Positions 1 to 10,838 of a DNA stretch of 16,159 nucleotides are shown piece after piece. The notes beneath the pieces were generated by a model. It did no database searches. It was not told the origin of the DNA and saw nothing but the letters and a program-made list of their open reading frames with translations. A program made the position numbers and the translations under genes. This DNA comes from JBOCEF01 sp047610385 (GTDB taxonomy: Bacteria; Pseudomonadota; Alphaproteobacteria; Rhodobacterales; Rhodobacteraceae): contig JBLGAC010000067.1 of NCBI GenBank assembly GCA_047610385.1, positions 1 to 16,159 on the forward strand, read 5' to 3'. The stretch's first letter is position 1. The number at the start of each line of letters is the position of its first letter.

Positions 1-1
1 T

Positions 2-565
2 TCCGGGGTGCGCCCGCTTTATGATGATGGCGCGTCTTCGGCCACTGCGGCGACCCGCGATTATGTGCTGAAGCTTGAAGGGGCTGAGGGCGAGGCCCCG
101 ATGCTCAACATCTTCGGCGGCAAGATCACCACCTATCGGCGTCTGGCCGAGGCGGCGCTGGAAAAGCTGGTTCCCCATACCGGCAAGAAACGCAAATGGA
201 CCGCGGGCGCGCCCCTGCCCGGTGGTGATTTTCCGGTGAATGGCGCGCCTGCGCTGATGGCCGGGCTGCGCGCTGATTTCCCGTTCCTGACGGAAAGCTG
301 GGCCAAGCGCCTTGTGCGCGGCTACGGCACTGAGGCACGCGACATCCTGAAAGGCGCGTCAAGCGCCGCGGATCTGGGCCGCGATTTTGGTGCCACCTTG
401 ACCGGCGCTGAGGTTAACTGGCTGATAGAACACGAATGGGCGCGCTGCGCCGCGGATGTTTTGTGGCGGCGCACCAAGCTCGGCCTCAGGATCGACGCGG
501 AGGGGGCCGCCGCGCTGGATGCCTTCATGCAAGACGCATTGGGCCGAGAGGCGGCAGCGCAATAG
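2..565 (+). CDS. glpD: Glycerol-3-phosphate dehydrogenase, FAD-dependent (3' part, 5' end outside window)
   Basis: Oxidises sn-glycerol 3-phosphate to dihydroxyacetone phosphate at the inner membrane, passing electrons to quinone. Only the last 187 residues are here, out of about 500 in the family, and the reading frame is open to the left edge. The stretch SGVRPLYDDGASSATAATRD and the following FGGKITTYRRLAEAAL are the hallmark of the GlpD FAD-binding C-terminal part. The rest (about residues 85-187 of the fragment) matches the helical C-terminal domain of aerobic GlpD, including EVNWLIEHEWARCAADVLWR. The GTG near the left edge is an internal valine codon, not a start. It is followed 71 bases later by glpS. 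A homologous glpD also precedes the ABC transporter genes in rhizobial glycerol operons. Identification is firm; nothing can be said of its own promoter. Confidence 0.95.
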   Translation, partial: SGVRPLYDDGASSATAATRDYVLKLEGAEGEAPMLNIFGGKITTYRRLAEAALEKLVPHTGKKRKWTAGAPLPGGDFPVNGAPALMAGLRADFPFLTESWAKRLVRGYGTEARDILKGASSAADLGRDFGATLTGAEVNWLIEHEWARCAADVLWRRTKLGLRIDAEGAAALDAFMQDALGREAAAQ

Positions 566-598
566 ACCCCTGATCACCGCGCGCAGACGCGGAACGGC

Positions 599-618
599 AA
601 AACGAACAAAAACGAACA
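599..618 (+). repeat. Tandem decamer, candidate DeoR/GlpR-type operator in the glpD-glpS gap
   Basis: Two perfect adjacent copies of AAAACGAACA lie at 599-608 and 609-618, in an A-rich island inside GC-rich DNA and just ahead of the glpS ribosome binding site (GGAGGA, 622-627). The spacing is one helical turn. The core ACGAACA equals the half-site of the E. coli GlpR operator. The role as operator is an inference from that resemblance and from location in a glycerol operon. Confidence 0.4.
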
Positions 619-636
619 CGCGGAGGAACGCACCGA

Positions 637-1728
637 ATGGCGCTGAAGCTTGATGGGGTCTCAAAGGCGCATGGCGCAGAGACCCACATCCATCCCACGA
701 CGCTCACGCTGGAGAAGGGCACGATGAACGTGCTGCTCGGCCCCACCGGGGCCGGGAAAACCAGTCTGATGCGCCTGATGGCGGGGCTAGACCGTCCCAA
801 TGCGGGCCGCATCCTTTGGGACGGCGTCGATGTCACGGGCATGCGTGTCCAGGACCGCAAGGTCGCGATGGTCTACCAGCAGTTCATCAATTATCCGTCG
901 ATGAGTGTGTGGGACAACATTGCCTCGCCGCTAAAGCTGCAACGCCTCAGCCGTGCTGAGATCGACAAGCGTGTGCGCGCCGCCGCGGAAATGGTGAAGC
1001 TTGACGATGACAAGCTGCGCCGCAAGCCGCTGGAATTGTCGGGTGGCCAGCAGCAGCGCTGTGCCCTTGCACGCGCGCTGGTGAAAGATGCCGGTCTGGT
1101 GCTGCTGGATGAACCGCTGGCCAACCTCGATTACAAGCTGCGCGAAGAATTGCGTGAGGAAATCCCGCGCATCTTCGAAGACAGCGGTGCCATCTTTGTC
1201 TACGCCACCACTGAGCCGCACGAAGCGCTGCTGCTGGGCGGTGCCACTGCGTGTCTGTGGGAAGGGCGGGTGACCCAGTTCGGCCGCACTCCCGACGTGT
1301 ATCGCCGCCCTGGCGATGCGGTGACGGCGCGGGTATTTTCGGACCCGCCAATGAATTTCGTGCGCGTGACCAAGACCGCCGATCGTTTGATGTTCGAAGA
1401 GTCTCAGGCCGCGCCCGCGTTTGGTGCCCTGGCCACCCTGCCCGATGGCAAGTATCGCGCAGGCTTTCGCCCCGGCCATCTGCGCATTGAGCGTCGGTCC
1501 ACCGACGATCTGGTGTTCCACGCCCATGTCTCGGTGACTGAGCTGACCGGGTCGGAAAGCTATCTGCATCTGGACCATGGCGACCAGCGCTGGGTGGCAT
1601 TGGTGCACGGTGTCCATGATCTGCCGTCGGGTGAGACGCGGGAGGTCTATGTCGACCCCGCCCATGTCTATCTGTTCGGCGAAGACGACCGTCTTGTGGC
1701 CGCCGCGCCCTATGCGGCAATGGCCTGA
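637..1728 (+). CDS. glpS: Glycerol ABC importer, ATP-binding subunit GlpS
   Basis: One of two MalK/UgpC-type ATPases (363 aa) of the glycerol importer; hydrolyses ATP on the cytoplasmic face of the membrane. Visible motifs are Walker A GPTGAGKT (35-42), Q-loop Gln (81-82), canonical signature LSGGQQQ (134-140), Walker B LVLLDEP with Glu159, and D-loop ANLD. The C-terminal regulatory (TOBE-like) part runs from about residue 240. Two deviations are clear. The switch histidine found in MalK-type YVTHDQ is Thr192 (YATTEP), and the A-loop aromatic expected after SKA appears to be His12. The start ATG has a good GGAGGA at 622-627. It lies between glpD and glpT, with 15 bases before glpT. Symbol follows the Rhizobium leguminosarum glpSTPQUV naming. 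The sequence suggests that its own nucleotide site is degenerate while its signature motif serves GlpT. Confidence 0.9.
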   Translation: MALKLDGVSKAHGAETHIHPTTLTLEKGTMNVLLGPTGAGKTSLMRLMAGLDRPNAGRILWDGVDVTGMRVQDRKVAMVYQQFINYPSMSVWDNIASPLKLQRLSRAEIDKRVRAAAEMVKLDDDKLRRKPLELSGGQQQRCALARALVKDAGLVLLDEPLANLDYKLREELREEIPRIFEDSGAIFVYATTEPHEALLLGGATACLWEGRVTQFGRTPDVYRRPGDAVTARVFSDPPMNFVRVTKTADRLMFEESQAAPAFGALATLPDGKYRAGFRPGHLRIERRSTDDLVFHAHVSVTELTGSESYLHLDHGDQRWVALVHGVHDLPSGETREVYVDPAHVYLFGEDDRLVAAAPYAAMA

Positions 1729-1743
1729 GGGGGAGGGGAAAAC

Positions 1744-2816
1744 ATGGCGAAGATCACATTATCAGGCCTCGCGCACAGCTACATGAAGCGGCCTTCTGGT
1801 CCGGCTGATTATGCGCTGAAGCCGATGCAGCATGAATGGGCCGATGGGGGCGCGTATGCGCTGCTCGGGCCATCAGGTTGCGGGAAATCCACGCTGCTGA
1901 ACATCATCTCAGGGCTGTTGCCGCCGTCCGAGGGCAAAGTGCTGTTCGGGGAAACCGACGTCACCAAACTGCCGACCGCGCAGCGCAACATCGCGCAGGT
2001 GTTCCAGTTTCCCGTCGTTTACGACACCATGACGGTCTACGACAATCTGGCCTTTCCGCTGCGCAATGCCGGCCGGGATCGGGCCTATGTCGATGCGCGC
2101 GTCAAAGCGATTGCTGAGATGATCGGCATGACCGACCGTCTGAAGCGCAAGGCGCGCGGCCTTGGCGCCGATGAAAAGCAAAAGATCAGCCTAGGCCGCG
2201 GCATGGTGCGCGAAGACGTCAACGCGATTTTGTTTGATGAGCCGCTGACCGTGATCGACCCACACATGAAGTGGGAACTTCGCACGCAGCTTAAATCGCT
2301 GCACCGCGATTTCGGGCACACCATGATCTATGTAACCCATGACCAGACCGAGGCGCTGACCTTCGCCGATCAGGTCGTGGTGATGCATGATGGCGAAGTC
2401 GTCCAGATGGGCCCGCCCGCCGAATTGTTTGAACGCCCGGCGCATACGTTTGTGGGGTATTTCATCGGCAGCCCCGGCATGAACGTGCTGCCCGGCACGG
2501 TGGACGGGCGGGTGGCCCATGTGGGCGGTGCCGCGATCCCGCTGTCGCGCGGCTATGCAAAAGCCGACAGCATTGAAATCGGCGTACGCCCCGAATTCGC
2601 AACATTGGCGGAGGGCGGCGAAGGCCTTCCGATCAAGATCAAGCGCATCGAAGATGTCGGGCGCCACCGCATCATCCGCGCGACATCCGCAGCGGGCGAT
2701 GTGAACGCCGTGGCGCTTGAGGACGCGGTGATCCCCGCAGCCCCGGACCGGATGATTTTTGCGCCCGGCGCGGTGAATATCTATTCAGGCGGCTGGATCG
2801 TGGACGGAGACGCGGC

Positions 2817-2820
<4 letters not shown>
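1744..2820 (+). CDS. glpT: Glycerol ABC importer, ATP-binding subunit GlpT
   Basis: Second MalK/UgpC-type ATPase (358 aa) of the glycerol importer, expected to pair with GlpS under the GlpP/GlpQ permeases. Walker A GPSGCGKST (42-50), Q-loop Gln88, Walker B AILFDEP with Glu166, and switch His199 in IYVTHDQTEA are all canonical, as is an A-loop candidate Tyr13. The signature motif is not: where LSGGQ stands in the family this protein reads LGADEKQ (140-146). The D-loop LTVID (168-172) is also unusual. The C-terminal TOBE-like domain covers about 245-358. A purine-rich ribosome site directly precedes the ATG, and the last four bases overlap the glpP start (ATGA). The name follows the rhizobial transporter and must not be confused with E. 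coli GlpT, a glycerol-3-phosphate antiporter. Confidence 0.9.
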
Positions 2821-4494
<1,674 letters not shown>

Positions 4495-4495
<1 letters not shown>

Positions 4496-4899
4496 TGTCT
4501 ATCCATGCAGCATCAAATCGTGTGTCGTTGGGGCTGGCCATCGCTGGCGTGATCCTTGGCGGTGTTCTCTATGCCGGGGTCGATCCTGAGACATGGGGCA
4601 TCGATCTGACCCGGAACATCGCGCCCGGCAGCTGGATGGCCTGGACCTGGGCGGGGGCGATTTTCTTCATTGTGATCGGGTCTTGCCTGATCGCCATGAC
4701 CATATGGCAGATCCGTTATCCTGAGCCGCCGCGCCATGGCGTGCTGGGCATCGAGACCACGCCAGGCGACCGGCTGTTCCTCAGCCTCCTTGGCTCCGCT
4801 TTCATCTGTCTTGCATGGCTGGCGTTCTTTGGCGCGCCGCTGTGGGGGGCATTGGCCTGCTGCCTGATCTGGGCGGCAGGGGTGTTCCGCCTCGTTTAG
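4495..4899 (+). CDS. glpU: Small integral membrane protein of the DUF2160 family (GlpU)
   Basis: A 134-residue hydrophobic protein with three or four membrane segments (about 12-28, 48-72, 94-111 and 113-131). Between segments two and three lies the loop PEPPRHGVLGIETTPGDRLF, resembling the conserved core of DUF2160 proteins. No catalytic motif or signal peptide is visible and the molecular function is unknown. It starts at the TGATG junction with glpQ behind GGGAGGG (4485-4491), so it is translated together with the permeases. Its fixed place between permease and binding-protein genes in glycerol ABC operons (glpU in Rhizobium leguminosarum) suggests an accessory membrane subunit or assembly factor, which is inference. 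An 84-base gap with a hairpin separates it from glpV. Confidence 0.8.
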
Positions 4900-4914
4900 G
4901 GCGGTCAAGACGAC

Positions 4915-4943
4915 CTGCGGCGCGACCCCACGGTCGCCTGCAG
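4915..4943 (+). other. RNA hairpin in the glpU-glpV gap
   Basis: GCGACC (4922-4927) pairs perfectly with GGTCGC (4932-4937) across a four-base loop. Beyond a small bulge, CTGC (4915-4918) pairs with GCAG (4940-4943). No T-run follows, so this is not a classical terminator. It sits 41 bases before the glpV start and could stabilise or process the mRNA, as hairpins near binding-protein genes do in other ABC operons. Confidence 0.45.
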
Positions 4944-4983
4944 CACAAGGCAACCATAACTGTCACTTAGGGAGGACAGACCA

Positions 4984-6690
4984 ATGAAAACCGGAATGCT
5001 TTCTGGCGCGGCGCTGATCGCGCTTATCGCTGGGGCCGGATCGGCCTGGGCGGATATGGGGGCGGCGAAAGCTTTCCTCGACGCTGAGATCGGTGACATG
5101 TCGACCATCACGCGCGCCGATCAGGAATCGGAAATGCAGTGGTTCGTCGACGCGGCGAAACCTTATGCGGGGATGGAGATCAAAGTCGTCTCCGAGACCA
5201 TCACCACGCACGAATACGAATCCAAGGTGCTGGCCCCGGCCTTCACCGCCATCACCGGCATCAAGGTCACCCATGACCTGATCGGCGAAGGCGATGTTGT
5301 TGAAAAGCTGCAGACCCAGATGCAGTCGGGCGAGAACATCTATGACGCCTATGTCAACGACAGCGATCTGATCGGCACCCACTGGCGCTACCAGCAGGTC
5401 CGCAATCTGACCGACTGGATGGCTGGCGAAGGCAAGGCAGTCACGCTGCCGACGCTGGATGTCGCTGACTTCATCGGCACATCCTTCACCACCGGGCCGG
5501 ACGGCAAGCTTTACCAGCTGCCGACCCAGCAGTTCGCCAACCTCTACTGGTTCCGCCAGGATTGGTTTGACGATCCCCAGAACAAAGCCGACTTCAAAGC
5601 CAAGTATGGCTACGAACTTGGTGTTCCGGTCAACTGGTCGGCCTATGAGGACATCGCGCAGTTCTTCACCGGCCGTGTGATCGATGGTGAGGCCGTCTAT
5701 GGCCACATGGATTATGGCAAAAAAGACCCCTCGCTCGGCTGGCGTTTCACCGATGCGTGGATGTCGATGGCCGGCATGGGCGACAAGGGTGAGCCGAATG
5801 GCCTGCCCGTCGACGAATGGGGCATCCGCGTCAACGAGCAGTCCCAGCCCACCGGGTCCTGCGTCGCACGCGGCGGGGCCACCAATTCCCCGGCCGCCGT
5901 TTACGCCATTGAAAAATACGTCGACTGGCTGAAGGCTTACGCCCCGCCCGCCGCCGCAGGCATGGTGTTCTCTGAGGCAGGCCCCGTGCCCGCCCAGGGC
6001 CAGATCGCCCAGCAGATGTTCTGGTACACCGCCTTCACCGCCGACATGGTCAAGCCCGGCCTGCCGGTGATGAACGATGACGGCACGCCCAAATGGCGTA
6101 TGGCCCCGTCGCCCCACGGCGCGTACTGGCAGGACGGCATGAAGGTCGGCTATCAGGACGCGGGTTCGTGGACGCTGATGAAATCGACCCCGGTTGATCG
6201 TGCCTCGGCGGCTTGGCTTTATGCCCAGTTCGTGGTGTCGAAGACCGTCGACGTGAAGAAATCGCAGGTGGGCCTGACCTTCATCCGCGAATCCACCATT
6301 CAGGACCACAGCTTCACCGAGCGCGCGTCCAAGCTTGGCGGTCTGGTGGAATTCTACCGCTCCCCCGCCCGCATCCAGTGGTCGCCGACGGGCACCAACG
6401 TGCCTGACTATCCCAAGCTGGCACAGCTGTGGTGGCAGAACATCGGGGATGCGTCCTCGGGTGCCAAAACCGCCCAGCAGGCTTTGAACGCGCTTTGCGA
6501 AGCGCAGGAAAAGGTTCTGTCCCGGCTTGAGCGCGCAGGCGTTCAGGGTGCGGTCGGACCCAAGCTGAACGATGAGCAGCCCGAAGCCTATTGGCTCGCC
6601 CAGCCCGGCGCGCCGAAGCCGAAGCTTGCCAACGAAAAACCCACGCCTGAGACCATCAGCTACGCTGAGCTGATCAAATCCTGGCAGTGA
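4984..6690 (+). CDS. glpV: Periplasmic glycerol-binding protein GlpV
   Basis: Extracytoplasmic substrate-binding protein (568 aa) delivering glycerol to GlpPQ. The N-terminus MKTGMLSGAALIALIAGAG plus SAWA is a Sec signal peptide, with likely cleavage after Ala23 (AWA-D). The mature part has the features of the extracellular solute-binding family 1 fold, such as HEYESKVLAPAFTAITGIKV (76-95), YDAYVNDSDLIG (120-131) and GKLYQLPTQQ (174-183). At 568 residues it is far longer than typical sugar-binding proteins (about 400-450), a length that fits the GlpV group. Two cysteines, 293 and 505, could form a disulfide. AGGGAGG at 4969-4975 is a strong ribosome site. It is preceded by one hairpin and followed by a longer hairpin region before glpK. 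A general sugar-binding protein is the alternative, but the operon argues against it. Confidence 0.88.
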   Translation: MKTGMLSGAALIALIAGAGSAWADMGAAKAFLDAEIGDMSTITRADQESEMQWFVDAAKPYAGMEIKVVSETITTHEYESKVLAPAFTAITGIKVTHDLIGEGDVVEKLQTQMQSGENIYDAYVNDSDLIGTHWRYQQVRNLTDWMAGEGKAVTLPTLDVADFIGTSFTTGPDGKLYQLPTQQFANLYWFRQDWFDDPQNKADFKAKYGYELGVPVNWSAYEDIAQFFTGRVIDGEAVYGHMDYGKKDPSLGWRFTDAWMSMAGMGDKGEPNGLPVDEWGIRVNEQSQPTGSCVARGGATNSPAAVYAIEKYVDWLKAYAPPAAAGMVFSEAGPVPAQGQIAQQMFWYTAFTADMVKPGLPVMNDDGTPKWRMAPSPHGAYWQDGMKVGYQDAGSWTLMKSTPVDRASAAWLYAQFVVSKTVDVKKSQVGLTFIRESTIQDHSFTERASKLGGLVEFYRSPARIQWSPTGTNVPDYPKLAQLWWQNIGDASSGAKTAQQALNALCEAQEKVLSRLERAGVQGAVGPKLNDEQPEAYWLAQPGAPKPKLANEKPTPETISYAELIKSWQ

Positions 6691-6697
6691 GCTGACG

Positions 6698-6805
6698 CCG
6701 GGCCGGGGCTGCAAACCCTGGCATGGACGCCTTCGCAGGGTCCGTTGGCCCGGGCTCTGAAAAGGCCATACGACGCGGGCCGGGGGGCGACGTCCCCCGG
6801 CCCGT
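6698..6805 (+). other. Hairpin region between glpV and glpK with two competing stems
   Basis: Hairpin B is very strong: CGGGCCGGGGG (6776-6786) pairs perfectly with CCCCCGGCCCG (6794-6804), and a wobble plus one more pair tighten the loop to three bases. Upstream, CCGGGCC (6698-6704) can pair with GGCCCGG (6747-6753), enclosing ACCCTG/CAGGGT (6715-6720 with 6736-6741). The decamer CGGGCCGGGG occurs twice (6699-6708 and 6776-6785), so both copies could compete for the same right arm. Only GTTCGTGTC follows, which is a poor U-tract. It is best read as a partial terminator or mRNA-stability element lowering glpK relative to glpV. Confidence 0.5.
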
Positions 6806-6850
6806 TCGTGTCATAAGCGGACCAAAGCGCCGATCAGGGAGACAGACGCC

Positions 6851-8327
<1,477 letters not shown>

Positions 8328-8341
<14 letters not shown>

Positions 8342-8777
8342 GCCGGGCCGCAACCGCGTTCAGATCATCCACCAGCGCGCGCATGTCGGCTATGCCCATC
8401 AGGGCCTCGATTTCCCGGTAAATCGCGACGCTGTCAGGCTGCACGCGGGCGATCACAGCCTTGCCCGCATCAGTCAGGCTGAGGAAATAGCGCCGCCTGT
8501 CGCCGCTGTCGCGACGTTTGGCGATCAAATCCTGGGCTTCAAAATTGCGCAGAATCCGCGACAGCGACGGGCCGAGGATCACGGCTTTTTCGGCCAGCTG
8601 GCTGACCTCCAGCTCCTCATACTCCGCCAGCGACCGCAGCACGCGCCATTGCTGTTCGGTCAGCCCGTGGCCCGCCAGCATCGGGCGAAACCGCGCCATC
8701 ACCGCCTCTCTCGTGCGCAAAAGCGCGATGGGCAGCGAGGAGCTGGTGTCGCGAGGTTCAAAAAAATCGCTGGGCAC
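8328..8777 (-). CDS. hpaR: MarR-family repressor of the homoprotocatechuate operon, HpaR
   Basis: MarR-type winged-helix regulator (149 aa) closely resembling E. coli HpaR: SSLPIALLRTREAVMARFRP (13-32), LTEQQWRVLRSLAE (39-52), recognition helix GPSLSRILRNFEAQDLI (69-85) and the wing with DSGDRRRYFLSLTDAG (90-105). It is expected to repress hpaF-I until a 4-hydroxyphenylacetate or homoprotocatechuate ligand binds. The chosen start is GTG at 8777, because a GGAG lies seven bases upstream and homology begins just after it. An in-frame ATG at 8897 would add 40 unrelated residues, lacks a ribosome site and falls inside the palindrome. The gene is divergent from hpaF and convergent with glpK. Codons 4-6 contain a run of seven T bases, which looks coincidental. 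Confidence 0.9.
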
Positions 8778-8868
8778 AAGATGGCTCCGGGGGGTCGGAT
8801 GCGGGTCATTGTTTCTAGGACCAAAGGGTTTTGTCGCGCAATGGGCGATGCCCGGCGCATCAAGGGGC

Positions 8869-8897
8869 TTGACCGGGTGCGGATCAGTACTTAACAT
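8869..8897 (+). promoter_or_regulatory. Candidate sigma-70-type promoter of the hpaFEDGHI operon
   Basis: TTGACC (8869-8874) and TAACAT (8892-8897) are separated by exactly 17 bases, with transcription expected to begin near 8904. That leaves a leader of about 30 bases with the ribosome site GGGAGG (8919-8924) before hpaF. The -10 box overlaps the TAACATGTTA palindrome. Assigned by eye from consensus, spacing and position. Confidence 0.55.
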
Positions 8898-8901
8898 GTT
8901 A
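8892..8901. promoter_or_regulatory. Palindromic operator candidate for HpaR
   Basis: TAACATGTTA is a perfect 10-base palindrome in the only AT-rich part of the divergent hpaR-hpaF region, followed by TATATA. MarR proteins bind such palindromes as dimers. Lying over the -10 box of the hpaF promoter, binding would block polymerase and, being between the divergent genes, could also control hpaR itself. A clear -35 box for hpaR was not found. Confidence 0.5.
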
Positions 8902-8933
8902 TATAGAAGCTGAGGGACGGGAGGCCCTGACCG

Positions 8934-9317
8934 ATGCCGCATATGGACATCACCTATTCGCGCAATCTGGGTGCGAAGGCTGACATCGACGCGCTGTGCA
9001 CCGCGATCGGCGACGCCATGGCCGCCACCGGGATCTTCCCCCTTGGTGGCACGCGGGTGCGTGCGATCTGTTGCGACGCCTATGTCATCGCCGACCGCGA
9101 CCCTGCCAACGCCTTTGCGGACATGGTTCTGCGCATCGGCGCGGGCCGCACGCCCGCGGTGAAAAAGACTGCGGGAGACGCGATCTGGGCCGCGGCCTGC
9201 GCGCATCTTGCCGCCCTGTTCGACACCCCCCATTTCGCGCTGAGCTTTGAAATCCGCGAAATGGAACCAGATTTATCGTGGAAAAAGAACAGCATCCACG
9301 CCCGTCTGAAGATCTGA
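8934..9317 (+). CDS. hpaF: 5-carboxymethyl-2-hydroxymuconate delta-isomerase
   Basis: Converts 5-carboxymethyl-2-hydroxymuconate to the 5-oxo-pent-3-ene-1,2,5-tricarboxylate tautomer in the cytoplasm. The 127-residue length matches E. coli HpaF/HpcD (about 126). The start MPH puts a proline at position 2, which becomes the catalytic N-terminal Pro1 of the tautomerase superfamily after Met removal. AATGIFPLGGTRVRA (30-44), LRIGAGRT (66-73) and FALSFEIREMEPDLSWKKN (101-119) align with the E. coli enzyme. It is the first gene after the candidate promoter, with GGGAGG nine bases before the ATG. hpaE follows after 15 bases. In E. coli hpaF lies inside the operon after hpaD, so the gene order here differs. 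Confidence 0.93.
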   Translation: MPHMDITYSRNLGAKADIDALCTAIGDAMAATGIFPLGGTRVRAICCDAYVIADRDPANAFADMVLRIGAGRTPAVKKTAGDAIWAAACAHLAALFDTPHFALSFEIREMEPDLSWKKNSIHARLKI

Positions 9318-9332
9318 GGTTAGGAGGCTCCG

Positions 9333-10835
9333 ATGACAGCGCTTGAGGCGAACATCGCCGCCGCCACCGCCCATTTGGCGCGGTTTCGCGGCGCTCCCAT
9401 CCCCCACCGCATCGGCGGTGAGGATGTGACCAGCGGCGCGGTGCTGGAGGTGATCTCTCCCGTCGATCTGGCGGTGATTGCGACGGTCGCGCGCGGTGGG
9501 GCCGCTGAAATCGACCGTGCCGCCAAGGCCGCCAAAGCCGCGTTTCCCGCGTGGGCGGCGATGGATGGCACCAAACGGCAGGCGATTTTGCACCGCATCG
9601 CCGATGCCATCGTGGCGCGCGCCGATGAAATTGCGATGGTCGAATGCATGGACACCGGCCAGGCCCTGCGCTTCATGTCCAAGGCTGCGTTGCGCGGGGC
9701 GGATAATTTCCGGTTCTTCGCCGACCGCGCGCCCACTGCGCGCGACGGGCAATCGCTGTATGGGCCGGGCCAGATCAACGTGACCTCCCGCAAGCCGATC
9801 GGGCCGGTGGGGGTGATCACGCCGTGGAACACGCCCTTCATGCTGTCCACGTGGAAGATCGCGCCCGCCTTGGCCGCCGGGTGCACTGTGGTTCACAAAC
9901 CAGCTGAGCTTTCACCGCTAACCGCTCGCCTTCTTGTGGAAATTGCTGAGGCCGCGGGCCTGCCGCCGGGGGTTTGGAACTTGGTGAACGGGCTGGGCGA
10001 GGAAGCCGGCGCGGCGCTGACCGCCCACCCCGACATCAAGGCCATCGCCTTTGTCGGCGAAACCCGCACCGGATCGGCGATCATGAAGCAGGGCGCGGAC
10101 ACCCTGAAGCGCGTGCATTTCGAATTGGGCGGCAAGAACCCCTGTGTGGTCTTCGCTGATGCCGATCTTGAGGCCGCCGCCGACGCCGCGGTCTTCATGA
10201 TCTATTCCCTGAACGGGGAGCGGTGCACGTCATCGTCGCGCCTGCTGGCTGAGGCGTCGATTTATGACCGTTTCACCGCGATGGTGGCGGCGCGTGCGGC
10301 GCGCATCAAGGTCGGCCATCCGCTGGACCCGGCGACTGTGGTTGGCCCGCTGATCCACCCGAACCACAAGGCCAAGGTGCTGTCCTATCTGGCGTTGGCC
10401 AAGGCCGAGGGCGCGACCGTGGCCATTGGCGGCGATGTTGAGGGGCCAGGATGCTTCGTCTCTCCGACCCTTTTTACCGGCGCGCGCAACGACATGCGCA
10501 TCGCGCAGGAGGAAATCTTTGGCCCCGTTCTGACCGCCATCCCGTTCGACGACGAGGCCGACGCCCTGCGCATCGCCAATGATGTGCAATATGGGCTGGC
10601 CGCCTATGTCTGGACCACGGACCTGACCCGCGCCATGCGCTTCACCGATGGGCTTGAGGCTGGGATGGTCTGGGTCAACTCTGAAAACCTGCGCCACCTG
10701 CCCGCGCCGTTCGGCGGCGTCAAATCATCGGGCATCGGGCGTGATGGCGGCGATTGGTCGTTTGATTTTTATATGGAGACGCGCAACGTCGCCTTCATGA
10801 CTGCGGACCGCACGGTCCCCAAGCTGGGAGGATAA
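9333..10835 (+). CDS. hpaE: 5-carboxymethyl-2-hydroxymuconate semialdehyde dehydrogenase
   Basis: NAD-dependent aldehyde dehydrogenase (500 aa) oxidising the ring-cleavage product CHMS to CHM. Active-site features are the oxyanion Asn166 in VITPWNTPF, the cofactor segment KPAELSP (189-195), GETRTG (242-247), general base Glu264 in FELGGKNP, nucleophile Cys298 in NGERCTSSSR, and the EEIFGPV and FGGVKSSGIGRDGG segments near the C-terminus. Motifs alone say aldehyde dehydrogenase; the CHMS substrate is assigned from the HpaE-like core and from hpaF and hpaD on either side. AGGAGG at 9322-9327 marks the start clearly. Succinic semialdehyde from HpaI would need a different dehydrogenase, unless this enzyme also accepts it. 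Confidence 0.92.
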   Translation: MTALEANIAAATAHLARFRGAPIPHRIGGEDVTSGAVLEVISPVDLAVIATVARGGAAEIDRAAKAAKAAFPAWAAMDGTKRQAILHRIADAIVARADEIAMVECMDTGQALRFMSKAALRGADNFRFFADRAPTARDGQSLYGPGQINVTSRKPIGPVGVITPWNTPFMLSTWKIAPALAAGCTVVHKPAELSPLTARLLVEIAEAAGLPPGVWNLVNGLGEEAGAALTAHPDIKAIAFVGETRTGSAIMKQGADTLKRVHFELGGKNPCVVFADADLEAAADAAVFMIYSLNGERCTSSSRLLAEASIYDRFTAMVAARAARIKVGHPLDPATVVGPLIHPNHKAKVLSYLALAKAEGATVAIGGDVEGPGCFVSPTLFTGARNDMRIAQEEIFGPVLTAIPFDDEADALRIANDVQYGLAAYVWTTDLTRAMRFTDGLEAGMVWVNSENLRHLPAPFGGVKSSGIGRDGGDWSFDFYMETRNVAFMTADRTVPKLGG

Positions 10836-10838
10836 TCC

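Noticed and set aside
4963..6714. 583-codon open frame on the minus strand across glpV
   Set aside because: It is the complement of an unmistakable binding-protein gene; its protein has no recognisable motif and is rich in Gly, Val, His and Arg as expected for antisense frames in GC-rich DNA.
8760..8766. Run of seven identical bases in codons 4-6 of hpaR as a possible phase-variable tract
   Set aside because: Seven bases is short for slippage-based switching and encodes an ordinary Phe-Phe pair; no other sign of phase variation.
8778..8897. 40-residue N-terminal extension of hpaR from the ATG in the palindrome
   Set aside because: No ribosome site, no similarity to MarR proteins, and it would start inside the operator/promoter; the GTG at 8777 has a well-spaced GGAG.
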